44,764 nt of DNA from Chitinivibrionales bacterium (lineage in GTDB: Bacteria > Fibrobacterota > Chitinivibrionia > Chitinivibrionales > JANQEN01). Under the pieces are notes generated by a model. The model ran no database searches and had not been told where the DNA came from. It saw nothing but the letters and a program-made list of their open reading frames with translations. Positions 24,942-33,693 of the stretch are shown one piece after another. The DNA is taken from positions 1 through 44,764 of the forward strand of contig JANQEN010000297.1 of the NCBI GenBank assembly GCA_028278335.1, given 5' to 3'. Numbering within the stretch: the first letter of the stretch is position 1; each line of letters starts with the position of its first letter. The translations under genes were made by a program, and so were the position numbers.

Positions 24942-26492
24942 ATGACTAATTTACCTCTATCATTTCCCCTGTGCTTTTTGGTATACATATTCTATGTATT
25001 CTCAATTGGGCAGGTGTATGCCAATGAATTAGGAAAAGAGGGTCCCCTAGGTGAGTGGCCAACATTTGAACCTATCGGGTTTATCACTGCCACATTCCCT
25101 GATTCACCGGCTTTCCAAACCCACCTCTACGGTGATGCCGGTGGTACTGTGGGCGAAGAGTTTATCCTTATCCAGGACAATAAACTAAAGCTCATCTACC
25201 ATAGCTATCATGAATCATACATGGTTGAGCGCACACACGAAAAGGAAGTACTGGATAATTGGAGCCTTGGCTATGATCCTGTTACCCAAGTAAAGCATCT
25301 CCCCTTTGTAAGAACTGGAGGGCCAGATTCGGGCGGTGCCTGGGCACATACAGATACTCCTGGATATATCAAGCATCCTCTCACTGGAGAGCATCTTCTT
25401 TATTATGAAGCAAAACCAGGAACGAAATATCGCTACCCAGAATGGCACAATGTGCCAGGTTGGGAGACCTCTATCCATGTTGCTACCAGTCAATCACCAC
25501 CTACTATGAATACTCCCTTTGTACAAGATTACAAACATATACTCACGGCAGAATTCCCCTGGGAGAAGGCCTGGAACAACAACGGCTCGATAAAGGGTGG
25601 GCTTTCCGAGCCAACACCGGTGTGGAATCCTCATCTTGGAGTACGGGGAAAAATACGACTCTTCTATCGTGGATTAAACTGTCAACCAAATGAACGATAC
25701 AACTGGCGAATCTCCTATGCCGATAGTGAGGATGGTAAAACCAATTGGACTAAAAATCCCACACCCACCTTTGATCCTAATGACCCAAACAATCCAGCCT
25801 ATCGCTGGACCCAACCCAATCCAGTAGGGTTTAGCTATCGTGGGGCTTGGCAAGCCCATTGCACTGGAGACTCCATTGCCGATGGTGTACACATGGTGTT
25901 AATGGTGTCGCCTCAGGGATTTGCCGGGCGAGGACACTTTGCCTACTACTGGTCTCCAGATTGGGGCGATACCTGGGTTAGTCATCCCAACAATCCCATT
26001 CTTGCACCGGGGGATCACTCCAACGGTGTACCAGAGTATGGATTCCAACGAACACCCTCTCTTGCAGTTGACAATGAGTTCAATCGCTATATTATTGCCT
26101 ACAATGCTACTCAAAATGCCAATAATGAACCGAACAAACGCCGCACCTATATTGCCCTGTCTAGCCGACCTGATCCATCAAGGATTAGAGTTACGGCAAA
26201 GACCAAAGCTCCTTTGCGTATTCATTCCTTAAGTATTCAAAAAAATGGTTGCTTACAGTGTGCTTTAAACCTCCCTATGTCGGGCATTCTCTCCTTTACA
26301 CTCTATTCGATGACCGGACGTTTATTAAGCACTCATAACATCGGTAATAAACGTGCCGGACATCTTTCTATCTCTTTGAATATGAACTCCCATGATTTTT
26401 ACACTCCTGCAACAATTGCAATAATAAAAATAGTGTTACAAACACAACCAAATTCACTCTCTATAGTTCATCCAATAATAATCCTTCAGTAA
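24942..26492 (+). CDS. Secreted beta-propeller glycosidase-like protein with sorting tail
   Basis: This 516-residue protein has a signal peptide (MTNLPLSFPLCFLVYIFYVF) and a region of about 400 residues rich in Trp, Asp and Gly (YIKHPLTGEHLLYYEAKPG, GLSEPTPVWNPHLGVRGKIR, FAYYWSPDWGDTWVSHPNNP). This pattern resembles five-bladed propeller glycosidases of the GH43/GH130 type, including Asp-box-like WSPDWGDTW. I cannot place catalytic residues with confidence. The C-terminal about 85 residues (LSFTLYSMTGRLLSTHNIG) are a Por-type sorting tail. A surface or extracellular carbohydrate role is inferred. Confidence 0.65.
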   Translation: MTNLPLSFPLCFLVYIFYVFSIGQVYANELGKEGPLGEWPTFEPIGFITATFPDSPAFQTHLYGDAGGTVGEEFILIQDNKLKLIYHSYHESYMVERTHEKEVLDNWSLGYDPVTQVKHLPFVRTGGPDSGGAWAHTDTPGYIKHPLTGEHLLYYEAKPGTKYRYPEWHNVPGWETSIHVATSQSPPTMNTPFVQDYKHILTAEFPWEKAWNNNGSIKGGLSEPTPVWNPHLGVRGKIRLFYRGLNCQPNERYNWRISYADSEDGKTNWTKNPTPTFDPNDPNNPAYRWTQPNPVGFSYRGAWQAHCTGDSIADGVHMVLMVSPQGFAGRGHFAYYWSPDWGDTWVSHPNNPILAPGDHSNGVPEYGFQRTPSLAVDNEFNRYIIAYNATQNANNEPNKRRTYIALSSRPDPSRIRVTAKTKAPLRIHSLSIQKNGCLQCALNLPMSGILSFTLYSMTGRLLSTHNIGNKRAGHLSISLNMNSHDFYTPATIAIIKIVLQTQPNSLSIVHPIIILQ

Positions 26493-26870
26493 TTATTCTT
26501 TTCTTTGGGTTCCCAAATATCCTATTTCCATCAACTAATTCTATATCAGTAGCTCTCAGGTGGGGTTTTTGTACTCTTTACGCTAAGGATACCTATGACG
26601 GGAAATAAAAACCTATCAACACATCTTCTTCACAATAGCACAATTCATTTACGGTTTAGCTTTGGGACTGGGCATGATGGTGAATTGTAACACTGTTTAT
26701 TTTATTTGTAGATTTCTTCACAGTCAAGGCATTTACAGGGCATCACAATATCAAATTATAGTTATTAGATACGCTAGACAAAAGAAATGTTCAAATGGAT
26801 TTGCCTCCCTATTACCGATTATCGAGTGGTATGGTCATTAATGTCATGCCATTTTAATGTACATCAAATC
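26493..26870. other. Non-coding AT-rich interval
   Basis: No credible gene is present. A short inverted pair CAATTCA/TGAATTG near 26640-26690 could be a weak structure. The interval leads into repeat D. Confidence 0.4.
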
Positions 26871-27050
26871 GTCGGGACACAACCCGACAGCAGCCTTACT
26901 TTTCTTCTACAGCGAAGAAAAGTAAGCAAAAGACGCCGCCCCGCAATCGCACTTTATCACATAGATATTTGGTCGCTCGATAACTCGCCCTGCGGGCTCG
27001 AACAGATCTTCGCTCTTCCCAAATATCTATGTGGTGCGATTGAAGGGGAC
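26871..27050. repeat. Dispersed repeat D, copy 1
   Basis: This stretch matches the reverse complement of 44603-44764. It contains a hairpin GTCGGG-ACACAA-CCCGAC (26871-26888), a perfect 13-bp hairpin CTTACTTTTCTTC/GAAGAAAAGTAAG with loop TACAGC, and a 12-base inverted pair ATAGATATTTGG/CCAAATATCTAT enclosing CTCGCCCTGCGGGCTCG. The open frame across it is not a gene. It lies between a plus-strand gene and the end of the caspase gene. Confidence 0.88.
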
Positions 27051-27168
27051 AAAAATCGTAGAAAATATAAATAGAATACTTTAGATGTGCATTCTGTAAC
27101 TTTTTAGGTTTTGTGACTCGTTTATTAAAGGTCGGATGATTTGGTTTCTTTAAATGAGCAATATCCCC

Positions 27169-28731
27169 TTAAAATAGCTTAACTAAACTTACCGTAGAGA
27201 TAGCATTAAAGGAACCCTGAATGGTCTGTGCAAAATCACGATACACAATAATACCAGGAAAGAGCTGCATCTGAAAAGTTATGCCTGCGGGTAGATGCAA
27301 CGAGGCAGAGCCACCAAAGGCACCACCAGCTAAGTGGCCAATGTATGATGCAATTGCATCATAACCGACACCCTGAATATCATCCTCTCGGGAACGTATT
27401 GGGCTCTGTCGTAAAAAGAGGTAGTCCAGACGAGGGCCGCATGAGAGAGTAAACCGAGACTTATTTACCAAATGATAGAGGAAGGTGCTCCCCACATCGA
27501 TTACCAGGCGATCAATAGTAAGGGCATTACCCAATAATTTATCCTTGCAAAATCCTGCATGAACCGATAGTTCACTCTTAAAAAAACTGTAAGCATAACT
27601 ACATTGGGGCATGACCCAGGTATTTTTATCAATTCCTGACATAATATTACAGGAAAAAGCTATACGATTATTTCTGATGGAAAGAGTGTTTCCCTTTTTT
27701 GCAAAGGCATCAATTGGATAGGGTTTGAAGGAATCCTTAGTAACCCGCTTACTTTTTCCCCAGACCATATCAACTGAAGCGAGAAGAAGACGATCCTCTT
27801 TTACCTGCTTGACAATGTAGCGATTCGGTGGCAATGCCAAAATAACCGAGTCACCCCGTTCACCCTTAAATCGGGCTTGCAAGGTCATTGAAGGTTCATC
27901 AAAGATGCTATACTCCCCTTCCATGCATTCGGCAAGGGTTATAGTCGTAGCACCCTTGGCAAGACGGGAAAGGATAACCTCCCGCGTGCCAGAGAGATCA
28001 ATATCAAAACCAGGATGCTGCTCAACATTGGCAAACTGACCGGTTTTTGTAGTGTGTACCCGGGCATAGGTCATTGCTTCCCACACCGAGATCTCACCAC
28101 TTTTGTCAAAATCTGCAGCACCCCGAAGCCCATTGGCTAAGTGAAAGGTAAAGACCGATCCCTTAAAGGTTGCTGACTCATGGGCTTGTTCACTTCCAGA
28201 GGAGGAAGTTATCAGTATGGTGCCTTTAGCATTTAACTCCTCTTCAATATCAATCTTCATGGGAGTGGGGACAACGCGGCCCCCCTTCTGGCTTAAAAGC
28301 GTACCACTAAAACAGGCATCTGCCACGAGCATTTTAAGATCCGCATCAACGGTATGAAAAAACTCTTTTATATGGTCCAAGGAGTATTTCTTTCCTCGCA
28401 GATGTAAATAACCAGGGCTTCCATGCCCGGAAAAATAGAGAAAGAGCATGACCTCTTTGTTCAGACGTTTGAGCTCCTTTGCCCGTCCAATAATCTCCCG
28501 AAAGGTCCCCTCTATGGCCTCAATCGATTGATCAAGCAATAGATAGGTACGATCCTTCTCTATATCGCCAAGGGTAGTCATGATCGCATGGATCTGCTGA
28601 GCATCTCTATTCGCATAGGTAAGAGGCTCTTCGTTTATGAGGCCCTGGTTGCTCCCAATAAAGAGCCCAAAGTTGACCACTTCAGAGAAGAGTAATGTTA
28701 CCATAAGGACGATAAAGAGAATTGTTCTCAT
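27169..28731 (-). CDS. Exported caspase-like protease (C14 family) with C-terminal barrel-like domain
   Basis: This 520-residue protein has a signal peptide (MRTILFIVLMVTLLFSEVV) followed at once by a caspase/metacaspase fold: VNFGLFIGSN, catalytic His103 in FLYFSGHG and Cys140 in VADACFSGT. An EF-hand loop DFDKSGEISVWE lies near 215, and residues about 220-250 resemble the caspase small-subunit end. Residues 340-520 are beta-rich (FSCNIMSGIDKNTWVMPQC, GITFQMQLFPGIIVYRDF) and look like a small outer-membrane-type barrel. It overlaps the anti-sigma gene by four bases. Role inferred: effector of the sigma/anti-sigma system in the envelope. Confidence 0.85.
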   Translation of the reverse strand: MRTILFIVLMVTLLFSEVVNFGLFIGSNQGLINEEPLTYANRDAQQIHAIMTTLGDIEKDRTYLLLDQSIEAIEGTFREIIGRAKELKRLNKEVMLFLYFSGHGSPGYLHLRGKKYSLDHIKEFFHTVDADLKMLVADACFSGTLLSQKGGRVVPTPMKIDIEEELNAKGTILITSSSGSEQAHESATFKGSVFTFHLANGLRGAADFDKSGEISVWEAMTYARVHTTKTGQFANVEQHPGFDIDLSGTREVILSRLAKGATTITLAECMEGEYSIFDEPSMTLQARFKGERGDSVILALPPNRYIVKQVKEDRLLLASVDMVWGKSKRVTKDSFKPYPIDAFAKKGNTLSIRNNRIAFSCNIMSGIDKNTWVMPQCSYAYSFFKSELSVHAGFCKDKLLGNALTIDRLVIDVGSTFLYHLVNKSRFTLSCGPRLDYLFLRQSPIRSREDDIQGVGYDAIASYIGHLAGGAFGGSASLHLPAGITFQMQLFPGIIVYRDFAQTIQGSFNAISTVSLVKLF

Positions 28732-29486
28732 TTGGTGCCTCTGTTAAAGAGATAAAAGGGTTGAATTGCTATTGCCGTATCCGGTTCTGCTGTTTGTGAT
28801 CGAGAAATTGCTTTAAAGCCCCGTGTTGCATCAAAGGAGACATTACTTGACAGGCAATATATGGCTTGTCGCTGCCAGAGTGTATCTAACTCAATGCTAA
28901 AGGGCAAGGATACCATAGCACCTGCTTCAGAAGGCTCTAGGAGTGTGGGTTCATCACAACAGTATCGATGCATGGGTCCGGAATCGTCACGATAAAAAAC
29001 ATGATAATAGGTTGCCTTATTTATCCTTGCTAATAATTGCATTTGATCGCCACTTTGCAACCAAACCGTATCAGCATTCTGTGAATAAAGAGAGTCATTG
29101 GCAAAGAGAAACCAAGTAGTATTTCCCTTAATTGCAAGGGGTTCAGGTTCATTTTTATTTATCTGAAACAGAAAAACAATACAGAGAACAAAACTCAACC
29201 CAACAGCTAGCGTTCCTCGAAACGGAGACCAGAGGATAAAAGGTTTTTTTGCCCTTTGTTTATTTCCCTCGATAGGTGATGGGGCATATCGCTCTTTGAG
29301 TTTTGAAAGCTGAGGGTACTCTTTGGTTATTGTTTCACTGGGATTACTCACCTGTTGTACATACTCTCTGCAACAGGGGCATTCATTAACATGAGCTGAA
29401 ACAGCGGCATATTCCTGTTCACTCAAATCATCACAGACCATACGGTCGAGGATCAATTTGGATGGATGTTTTTCTTTACTGTTCAT
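28728..29486 (-). CDS. Zinc-finger anti-sigma factor, single-pass membrane protein
   Basis: This 252-residue protein starts with a putative zinc finger (HVNECPCCREYV, about 30-41, an HxxxCxxC arrangement as in anti-sigma zf-HC2 domains). One membrane helix, LAVGLSFVLCIVFLFQI, lies at about 95-112, followed by an external C-terminal domain of about 140 residues. It starts two bases after the ECF sigma gene ends and overlaps the caspase gene (ATGA), so expression is coupled. By family it would hold the sigma factor at the membrane until signalled from outside. Confidence 0.85.
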   Translation of the reverse strand: MNSKEKHPSKLILDRMVCDDLSEQEYAAVSAHVNECPCCREYVQQVSNPSETITKEYPQLSKLKERYAPSPIEGNKQRAKKPFILWSPFRGTLAVGLSFVLCIVFLFQINKNEPEPLAIKGNTTWFLFANDSLYSQNADTVWLQSGDQMQLLARINKATYYHVFYRDDSGPMHRYCCDEPTLLEPSEAGAMVSLPFSIELDTLWQRQAIYCLSSNVSFDATRGFKAISRSQTAEPDTAIAIQPFYLFNRGTK

Positions 29487-29488
29487 AC

Positions 29489-29986
29489 TTACCTCTCTTC
29501 AAAATAACTTCCTATGGTGCTGTGATGTTTCTTTACTCGTTTATGCAAGGCTCTGCGAGAAATTCCGGTCATTGTAGCAGCTTCCTCCTGTGTCAACCCC
29601 TCCACAGCAGTGAGGAAAAGAATGCGGCCGGTCTTTTTATCTAAATCAGTGAATACTCTTTGTAAGTCAATGGTCATTGCTCGACAACTTCCCTCTGTTT
29701 GATGATCCTTTGGTTCTTCCAAAAGTGACTCAAAACGTTGCGACTCTCTATAGTATTTTCGCAAATACATATAACAGTGATTAATGGTAATTTTATACAA
29801 CCAGGTAAAGACACTACTCTTTTGGTCAAACTTCTTTAGGTTGCGCTCAACGCCAATAAAGATATCATGGACCAAATCCTCTGCATCTTGATGCGTGCGA
29901 GTGTAGCCCCGGCATTTTCGAAATACCCAGTCAGCGTATTGAGAGTATAGTTGTTCTAAATTCATATTGTACTGTTTAAGGGCCAT
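29489..29986 (-). CDS. ECF RNA polymerase sigma factor
   Basis: A 165-residue (158 if the second ATG at 29965 is used) sigma70 ECF factor. Region 2 is visible as DAEDLVHDIFIGVERNLKKF followed by SSVFTWLYKITINHC, and region 4 as LTQEEAATMTGISRRALHKR. The gene overlaps the end of the upstream lipoprotein gene and is followed immediately by its zinc-finger anti-sigma factor. The overlap suggests the lipoproteins, sigma factor, anti-sigma factor and protease are one transcript. Confidence 0.93.
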   Translation of the reverse strand: MALKQYNMNLEQLYSQYADWVFRKCRGYTRTHQDAEDLVHDIFIGVERNLKKFDQKSSVFTWLYKITINHCYMYLRKYYRESQRFESLLEEPKDHQTEGSCRAMTIDLQRVFTDLDKKTGRILFLTAVEGLTQEEAATMTGISRRALHKRVKKHHSTIGSYFEER

Positions 29987-31037
29987 CTAAAATATATTGA
30001 TACCACAAAACTTCATCATCATCTGTCACTAACAGGGGAATCTCCTCAGACAATGGGTCAATTGCGGTAAAAGTTTTACAGACTAAAAATTTATCGAAAG
30101 GTTCAGGATATAATCGAAAACATTTCCATCGCTTGGTTACTTTATCAAACTCTCTTCTTTCTGAGATGGTATAGCTTAAATCAGTAAATTCGGAGACTGA
30201 TTGAGCTTTAACAACAGAGTAGCCTGGTTGAATGCCATTAAAAAAGGTAAAACTATTTGATAGTATTAAGGAAGTATCCATAAAATGAATATCATATTTC
30301 ATTTCAAATACCATTTTTTTATCAATAATATCTTTTCCAGAGTAGGTGTCATTCAACCAACTGCAGGCTCTCTCATCTGTGGCATATAGTATTGCATAAG
30401 AGGAGGTAAAGGCAATAATCCAATCCTCTTTCAAAGCAGTTAAAGAGGCACAGGAATCACTATAATTCGTATCACTTAATGATATAGGACAGGGTAATCC
30501 ACGGCTTCCGTGTTCATATGGACCCCAGCATGTTATCTGTGTTGCAGTATCTACATTATATTCGTCAAACCTCCCATTATCATTACCATCATTGAACACC
30601 ACAATTGCAGCCATACCAACCCGCGACTGGGGACTCTCTTTTAACCATTGTAAATTATGATCTGCTGGTGGCTCATCAATAACCACATGCATGCGAAAAG
30701 GCCAGGAAAGCTCCATGGATGTTGATTGAAACATCATGGTATCAGTTACCTGTGTGCCTTCATGTGTCCAGTCTACAGAATAGGGGTCATCAAGTCCTAA
30801 TTCCCAAACCAAAGCAATTTTTGGATTATCCACTAAAGCAATGATCTCCATGGGATCTAAAAATCCATTGGCTCTTGCAGCATCGATTGCCCTTGTGCTA
30901 GGTGAAAAGCCTACCAGATCAAGCGATAAAAGTGGTGGTGAGATTGGATCATCTGTTGTCACCACTTTGCCACATTGTGAAACTGATAAGGTTAAAGAAA
31001 ACAGGATAAAAACTCTAAGCATATTCTTTATAAACAT
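29976..31037 (-). CDS. Lipoprotein paralog 1 of the sigma/caspase operon
   Basis: A 353-residue lipoprotein: the signal MFIKNMLRVFILFSLTLSVS is followed by a lipobox Cys at 22 (SVSQCGK). It is clearly a paralog of the product of 31213-32271. They share DDPISPPLLSLDL/DDPVAPPLLSLDL, GFLDPMEIIAL, ELSWPFRMH, the CWGPY motif, LYATDERACSWLNDTYSG and the VKAQ segment. A calcium-loop-like FNDGNDNGRFDE lies near 155. No known family was recognised. The stop overlaps the sigma gene start. A sensor or surface role tied to the sigma system is inferred. Confidence 0.75.
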   Translation of the reverse strand: MFIKNMLRVFILFSLTLSVSQCGKVVTTDDPISPPLLSLDLVGFSPSTRAIDAARANGFLDPMEIIALVDNPKIALVWELGLDDPYSVDWTHEGTQVTDTMMFQSTSMELSWPFRMHVVIDEPPADHNLQWLKESPQSRVGMAAIVVFNDGNDNGRFDEYNVDTATQITCWGPYEHGSRGLPCPISLSDTNYSDSCASLTALKEDWIIAFTSSYAILYATDERACSWLNDTYSGKDIIDKKMVFEMKYDIHFMDTSLILSNSFTFFNGIQPGYSVVKAQSVSEFTDLSYTISERREFDKVTKRWKCFRLYPEPFDKFLVCKTFTAIDPLSEEIPLLVTDDDEVLWYQYILDGP

Positions 31038-31212
31038 TAAATCTCCAATTAACAGAATGAATTAAAATGCAAATCAGGGTTAAAATCTAAACCAAGCGCT
31101 GGTATCATCCTATTAGTTGTGTTTCAAATATTAAATGTGAACATAAAAATACAAAAAGGGCTCTCATAACTCTATTCTATCGTGATAGTTGAACGAAGTT
31201 ATAACAGTCACT

Positions 31213-32271
31213 CTATCCATCAACAATCCAATAGTACCACAACTCATCAATATCATCAGAAACCAGAATGGGAACCTCTTCAGCAGATGGGTCAATTGTG
31301 ACAAAGGTTTCACATTGGAGAAATTTCTCATAGGGTTGCGGATCTAAGAGATACCGCTTCCATCTTTTCTTTTCTGTATCAAAAACCTTTCTGTCGGGTA
31401 TGGTAAAATCTGCCACATATTCGGTTATTTTTTGCGCTTTGACCACAGAATATCCTGGTGTAACATTTTTAAAATGTTGCACGCTTTTTGAGAGCACGCT
31501 AGTAGAATCCATGTATCGGTAGGCAAATCGAACCTCAATGTCAACCTCTCTATCTAAAATTTCTCTGCCACTATAGGTTGCATTAAGCCATTCACAGGCT
31601 CGCTCATCAGTAGCATACACAATTAGATGGTTGATACTATAGGCCACGGTCCAATCCTTTTGCAAGTGAGTCAAGGAGACCAACGAATCACTGTACACTG
31701 TATCATCAGGGGATGTTGGGCATGGTAAATTAAAATGGTTGTAATCATAGGGCCCCCAACAGACATAATTAAACACGCTATCCAACACCAACTCATCCAG
31801 CTTCCCATTATCATTAGCATCATTAAATACTAATATTGAAGCAATACCTGCCTTAGACTCTGGATGGGCCTTCATATATTGCAAATTCCGCAAAGCTGGA
31901 GGAGCAGTGATATCAATATGCATGCGAAAGGGCCAGGAAAACTCTATGTTCTCCGCTTGAAAGGTCACGGTGTCCGCCTCAACTTCATCATAGGCCCACT
32001 CATTTGAGAAGGGCATGTCAAGTCCTACAAGCCACACCAGTGCCACCCGCGGATTATCAGCTAAAGCAATAATCTCCATGGGATCCAAAAAGCCCCGAGT
32101 ATTTGAACTTAGTCTGCAGACATTTCTCGACGGAACAAAGCCTGTAAGATCCAGTGATAAAAGAGGTGGCGCCACAGGGTCATCAACATCCAAAACTTTT
32201 CCACAGGACATTGCCAAAAGAGAGAGCAAACAGGTAACTATAACTAAGTAGGTTTGTTTGAAGGAGAGCAT
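31213..32271 (-). CDS. Lipoprotein paralog 2 of the sigma/caspase operon
   Basis: A 352-residue lipoprotein with signal peptide MLSFKQTYLVIVTCLLSLLA and lipobox Cys at 23 (LAMSCGK). It is paralogous to the adjacent 353-residue protein over the whole length; the conserved stretches include GFLDPMEIIALADNPR, EFSWPFRMH, FNDANDNGKLDE (an EF-hand/dockerin-like loop), CWGPY and VYATDERACEWLN. It lies 175 bases upstream of that gene on the same strand, so it may have its own promoter. Function unknown. Confidence 0.75.
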   Translation of the reverse strand: MLSFKQTYLVIVTCLLSLLAMSCGKVLDVDDPVAPPLLSLDLTGFVPSRNVCRLSSNTRGFLDPMEIIALADNPRVALVWLVGLDMPFSNEWAYDEVEADTVTFQAENIEFSWPFRMHIDITAPPALRNLQYMKAHPESKAGIASILVFNDANDNGKLDELVLDSVFNYVCWGPYDYNHFNLPCPTSPDDTVYSDSLVSLTHLQKDWTVAYSINHLIVYATDERACEWLNATYSGREILDREVDIEVRFAYRYMDSTSVLSKSVQHFKNVTPGYSVVKAQKITEYVADFTIPDRKVFDTEKKRWKRYLLDPQPYEKFLQCETFVTIDPSAEEVPILVSDDIDELWYYWIVDG

Positions 32272-32450
32272 TGCATTTCCTGTTTTAAGGCCCTGTGATT
32301 TTTTGCATTATTTAATATAGTGAACAGAATGGAGGTAATTCAATACATTGGGATATCTTTCTGTAGAGAATACTATTGGCTTGTATATAAAGTTAATAAG
32401 AAATATATAAAGGCTTTTATGGAAGGGGTTGACACCCCTCGCTCCAAACC
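32272..32450. other. AT-rich non-coding interval leading into repeat region
   Basis: No credible gene, promoter or repeat was recognised between the lipoprotein start and the palindrome at 32451. The whole 32272-33693 interval is gene-free and contains three different repeat structures, listed separately. Confidence 0.5.
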
Positions 32451-32545
32451 TGTACCTCCCTGCTCGCATCGCTGTAACGAGAAATGGGTATTCACTAGAC
32501 GCTTATCCCCATTTCTCTAACAGCAATATCTCACATTGCGGTACA
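32451..32545. repeat. Cruciform-like 95-bp palindrome
   Basis: Nested inverted pairs: outer TGTACC (32451-32456) with GGTACA (32540-32545), GCTGT with ACAGC, and an inner perfect 10-bp pair GAGAAATGGG (32479-32488) with CCCATTTCTC (32508-32517). The 19-base centre is unpaired. No second copy was found in the window. Confidence 0.7.
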
Positions 32546-32743
32546 TCTTTTCCGCTACCCCGCTGGATTGACTCTTTATGCGTTGATTATATGATAATGT
32601 AATTTCAATAGTTGTTAACAGATGATAATCTTATTTTAAAAAAGGGTATAGACAAGCAGTGGCTCTGCAAAATTCTATTTTAATAATTGAAAATTGTTTA
32701 GCTTCGACCTTTAGCCTTTCAGCAATCTTTAAATTTTTTACAT

Positions 32744-32886
32744 CAGCCAGGTAGAAGGTGGCCGAAGGCCAGTCCGAACAAAGTGAGGACCGACCAGAGG
32801 AGAGCCTGGTTGGTGCATCTAAATAATAAAGTTCAAATCCCGATTTATCGGGAAACCGCGGCGACCCTGCAAAGCAGGGGAACGCC
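32744..32886. repeat. Dispersed repeat B, copy 2 (inverted, with insertion)
   Basis: This is the reverse complement of 22216-22320, carrying an extra block of about 45 bases that includes the small hairpin CCCGATTTATCGGG. The flanking shared segments GGTGGCC, CAGTCCGAACA, GTGAGGACCGACCAGAGG and GGCGACCCTGC are conserved. Confidence 0.85.
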
Positions 32887-33052
32887 CATTTTTTATTCTT
32901 ATACCAAAAAAATATCCTCTTCAGCATCAGGATTACAGCATATCACAGTGCATTTTACCGTCTCATAACCAAGAACCGCTTCAAAACAATATTTGTAACT
33001 TTTCCATAAATCCCAAATATCCTGTCAAAAACAATCCTGTAATGAGCAAATA

Positions 33053-33388
33053 TTGAAATTCCCCCCTATTACAAAAGTTTTTGATGCTGAAAAATTGAAA
33101 TGTCCCCCTACCAAAAAGTTTTTTGGAAGGGGGAAATCAAAATGTCCCGGCATTACAAAAGTTTTTCACAGGGGGAACTTTCACTGTCCGCCAATGAAAA
33201 TGTTTTGTAATGAGGGGGAATTGGAAAGTGCGACCATCACAATGTTTTGGGAATGGGGGACATTGAAAAAGTTCACCGTCAAAAAAGTTTTTGGACCGGG
33301 GGACTTGAACTCCCCCCACACTGAAAAACTTTTTCATAGGGGGAGATTGAAAAATGTGAGTGTCAAAAAACTTTTTGATTCGGGGGAA
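33053..33388. repeat. 42-nt tandem array, eight units, palindromic within each unit
   Basis: Eight exact-length 42-nt units plus degenerate flanking units on both sides. The shared frame is TTGAAA, then CCCCC, a core of about AAAAAGTTTTT, then GGGGGA. In the best units (such as 33095-33136) CCCCC-n2-CCAAAAAG and TTTTTTGG-n2-GGGGG make a near-perfect hairpin. Because 42 is divisible by three, one frame is open on each strand and both give 14-residue repeats of the type CPPxTKKFFxRG. The spacers vary. It is not a CRISPR: repeats diverge and unique spacers are absent. Confidence 0.85.
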
Positions 33389-33693
33389 TCTCAATAAATC
33401 CGAATCAAAAAATTTTGTTAAGGTTATACTTTTTGTTCAAAACCCATAAAAATGTCTTATCTAATGGGGGGTTTTACATTTGTCGGCATAGTACACAATT
33501 TTACTATATAACTATCCTTAAAGTAACGGTGCATTTGTAAAATCCAATAGCAACTATACATTTTAATCATCTCAATGTATATTTATGTAAAGGGTTACCC
33601 ATACTATGATTGCTTGTTAAGAAACCCATAAACAGTGTCGTTTAAATAATAGAAAACTCCCGTACTTTATTTAAGAAGGAGTTCGTCAGAAAT

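Noticed and set aside
26787..27074. 95-residue open frame
   Set aside because: It runs through dispersed repeat D and has no ribosome binding site or homolog-like composition.
33053..33388. CRISPR array or a real 114-residue repeat protein
   Set aside because: There are no unique spacers of constant length between identical repeats, and no cas gene is near. The reading frame starts with TTG without a ribosome binding site, and the opposite strand is equally open because the repeat is palindromic.
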